DNA of 64,000 bases from Bombyx mori (Eukaryota > Arthropoda > Insecta > Lepidoptera > Bombycidae): positions 4,154,753 to 4,218,752 of the forward strand of contig NC_085135.1 of the NCBI RefSeq assembly GCF_030269925.1. Reading direction: 5' to 3'. Below, piece after piece: positions 61,012-64,000 of this stretch (position 1 is its first letter; every line of letters starts with the position of its first letter). The translations under genes and the position numbers were made by a program. Below the pieces are notes generated by a model. That model had not been told where the DNA came from. It made no database searches and was given only the letters and a program-made list of their open reading frames with translations.

Positions 61012-61269
61012 TTTTTTATAAACTGAGTTCAACCAAATACGAGTGATGACGGAAACTACCGCTCAGCCATCCCCGACATGCGCCAACATATACATCATAT
61101 CACGATTTTCTTATCCCTCCTTTTTACGTGTAATTTTTCGCATATCCGTTAGTAAGGATTCAAATAACAAAATTTTCGATCGTTTTATTTCCTCACTTTT
61201 AAACGCAGAAATACATATCTTTATTAAACTCACTTCGTCTACGACTGAAATCTTATTTTGAACGTAAGC
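61012..61269. other. Non-coding interval between unit 4 and block Y'
   Basis: About 258 bases with no recognised element or supported gene. Confidence 0.5.
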
Positions 61270-64000
61270 TAACAGTGTGCTTAGTGCGAGTTTTGTAACG
61301 TTCTCACTAGCGAGCCAGTTTGCTCAAATTTGTATGCAATTGGAACAGCGCCCCTAGCGGCAAACGTACCCGGTGTTATTTTGTGAGTGCGAGTTCATAT
61401 TAACGTTGTGATCTCGTAACCGAGTAATTTTACCGAAATGAGTACTACGAATGACATTTGTGCGAGTGCGTGTTACAAATTAGTGGATTTTAACGTTTCG
61501 ATCGAGTATTTCTTTAGTAGTTTTATTTTTCCAACTAGAGAGGTAAAAGTATCATGCCATAGAGCCTAATCTTTTTTATGAAAAATGATAATATGGAGTG
61601 AAATGGATTTGATTAATTTGAAACATTAATCAATTGGCATGGAATGAAATGAAATGAGATCAGATAATATGGGATAAAATATAATCTCAGTAAAATGCTG
61701 ATTATTTACTGAGAGTTTTTTCAGTGGAGTTTTTCGAAGACTTCGGGAAGCTACGTCCAGCGATTTTGTTAATTTTTTTTACATTTTCGCACTTTCACAG
61801 ATACTAAACAGTTAATAAACCCACGTTACTTTGTTATTGTATAGATGGGTGGACGAGCTCCCGGCCCACCTAATCTAAAGGGGTTACCGGAGCCCATAGA
61901 CATCTACAACGCAAATGCCGCCTCCCGCCTTGAGATATTAGTTCTAAGGTCTCAGTATAGTTACAACGGTTGTCCCACCCTTCAAACCGAAACGCATTAC
62001 TGCTTCACGGCAAAAATAGGCAGGGTGGTGATACATACCCGTGCGGACTCACAAGACGTCCTACCACCAGTAATTACGCAAATTAATTTTGCGGGTTTGA
62101 TTTTTATTACATGATGCTATTCCTTTACAGTGAAAGTCAATCGTAAACATTTGATAAGTACGTATTTCATTAGAAAAATTGATACCCGCCGCCGGGATTA
62201 GAACACCGGTGCATCGCAAGATACGAATACACCGGACGCCTTAACCTTTAGGCCAGGACGATCTCAAAATTACACTTATAGACGAAGAAATATTAAATAC
62301 GCATTAACTAAGAAACATTAAATAGACAAAATAAAACAATTCAGACAATTTAGCTCCTCGCGGTCCCTCCAAAATGTCTTTTCATCTTTTTTTCCTAGTT
62401 GTTCAATTGTAAATAAATAAATCAAAATCAAATCGAGTTTACGTTCTATACGGTGAAAAATGAAGAATTGTGAGTGCGAGTTGGGATATGCTACTCGATG
62501 CGCAGGGCGTTTATTCACCGAGAGCAGCAATAATATTATTTCTCGTATATTGGTAGCACGTGGTGTTTTGGCATTAGACCGTCTAAATGAAATACAACGT
62601 ATTTTAACAGTATTTTAATGGGAACGAACTACTTTCAAAATTATTCGGGTAATGTCACGTGTTCAATACTATTTTGTACCTTTAGAATTAAAGTGGCTCA
62701 ACCCAAAATTCTTATTTTCTGGTAAACTTCAATATTGTAATACAATAATTGTATTTTTTTAGTTTTTCGGTTTAAACACTTTAAGACATGCCATTTTATT
62801 TGAAAAAGGCAGCAAGAGTACTTTGTCCTTTTCTAGACTAAAAGAGACTGTTTAATTTTATAAGCTGATAGAATAATATAGAAAAGAATAATAGGATACC
62901 ATCTAATCGTCACATTGGAAAAAGGTATGGCTTTATCATTTTATCATTTAAATTATTTTTTATTGCACTTATAAAACTAATTTAATTTACAATAATAATA
63001 TGTAACTTTATCTATACTAATCCGTACTTGTCAATATTCTTAATAAAATTCCTATTAATAATATACAAGTGCAAATGTTGAGCTGCTTGCCAGAAATGAT
63101 ATAATAGTGCTTTGTTTTTTTGTTGTTTCCTTGTAGGCTGCCTGTAATTATCTAAATCTGTGTGAAAGGCAATAAATGATTTTATTATTATCTATTAATG
63201 GTAGTCCAGTGGTCGAAATTAGACCATAATTTATTTAAATTTTAAGTTTGAACATTATTATAGTTCTATTGTCACCTTTCTATTATCATCATTTCTATAA
63301 TAATCATTGCTCTATGTCACTAAAGCTACATTATAGAAAAATAATATTAAAGACAAAAAATATTAATCTATTCTCAATTTGACCACAGATTGATAAATCA
63401 ATAAACAAAGAAAGTATAAATGCATGTGTGTGTGAGTGTGTCAAATATATGGTATTGTGTGTAAGGTTTTTTTATTGATTTAGTTTATTTTTTTATTGTT
63501 TATGCACAATAAAAAAAAAAATCAGCAATCTGCACTACTTCTCTATATTCTCTATAAGTGTGGGAAATTTCATACTTCTCCGTCCGCGCAATTTTCGTAA
63601 AAAGGGGTACAACATTTTTGCTTCACGTATTATTTAAAATGTAGGTTCTTAATAATAATACATAAGTGTTTTGAAATATAAAACTAATCTTAAATTTTTT
63701 AGTTATACCACTTCCATTCTAAGGGTGCTATTTCGTAAACAAACTTTGCCGTTCATTACGCCATTGCGTAACCCTTAAAATACACGAAAACTGCCCAGCA
63801 TAAACATAATTTTTTAGTAACTTTAATAGAAGTACTAGAATTCGAAGTTTATTATAGAATTTATTTAATTGTAATTACATATTTAGACATAGGTACTTAA
63901 CATAATTAATCTTGGAATAGGTAATTATTTCAGCTTTTTTTTAATTAAAGAAATTATGTTTTATATAGGTTTAATCATTTACCCGTTGAACGTTTATAAA
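61270..64000. repeat. Block Y', second copy
   Basis: It aligns with 51822-54548 and continues past the window end. The left boundary is at ACAGTGTGCTTAGTGCGAG. No long coding frame is present. Confidence 0.85.
61844..62262 (-). mobile_element. Bm1-type SINE in block Y'
   Basis: It is in the same position and orientation as the SINE at 52388-52806 and nearly identical to it, with the tRNA-like head near 62195-62259. Confidence 0.85.

Overview
This window is almost wall-to-wall transposable elements from a lepidopteran genome, most likely silkworm (Bombyx). The clues are many copies of a BMC1-type LINE (the typical 3' end reading ...CTGTCCTGGTGAAACTGG...CCACCAGTAATC...poly-A), Bm1-type tRNA-derived SINEs, an R1/SART-type LINE with a UAAUG stop-start junction, a Dong/R4-type LINE, an RTE LINE, CR1 fragments, Ty3/gypsy pieces and a maT mariner. 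I found no host gene, rRNA gene, tRNA gene or CRISPR array. The density and depth of nesting suggest heterochromatin. A W-chromosome or piRNA-cluster location is possible but unproven.

Layout. 1-4110: two BMC1-type 3' halves head to tail. 4141-5302: decayed Ty3/gypsy. 5303-14703: an R1-type element (B, minus strand) split by a complete 7-kb R1-type element of the same family (A, 6359-13335) and by a CR1 fragment (14143-14624). 14737-19075: a minus-strand gypsy broken by a BMC1 tail and a second R1-type family. 19076-22400: AT-rich and gene-free. 22417-31043: a minus-strand Dong/R4 LINE broken by an RTE (itself broken by an R1 copy), a 373-bp solo LTR and a ~95-bp insert. 31276-33392: a gypsy gag resembling Arc. 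33393-34344: BMC1 and LTR fragments. 34347-35648: mariner. 35918-48855: three BMC1 copies nested in one another. 48856-49875: R1 3' end. 49883-51360: palindrome-bearing 346-348-bp units. 50526-55846: a large AT-rich repeat (blocks X-Y-X') with Bm1 SINEs. 55846-57359: 83-bp tandem repeat and a third R1-type gag. 58083-59440: chimeric LINE. 59441-61011: motif/hairpin array, LTR-like promoter and an inverted copy of the 348-bp unit. 61270-64000: second copy of block Y.

The order of events can be read from target-site duplications. Perfect or near-perfect duplications flank R1-A (13 bp), the minus BMC1 (12 bp), the inner plus BMC1 (12 bp), the RTE (11 bp), the R1 copy inside it (16 bp), the BMC1 in gypsy (12 bp, one mismatch), the solo LTR (4 bp) and the mariner (TA). 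Intact long ORFs remain in R1-A ORF1, both full-length BMC1 ORF2s and the Arc-like gag. The rest are broken. The most striking structures are a ~5-kb BMC1 inverted repeat with a ~620-bp spacer, the two hairpin isomers of the 348-bp unit, and the motif array at 59706-59985.
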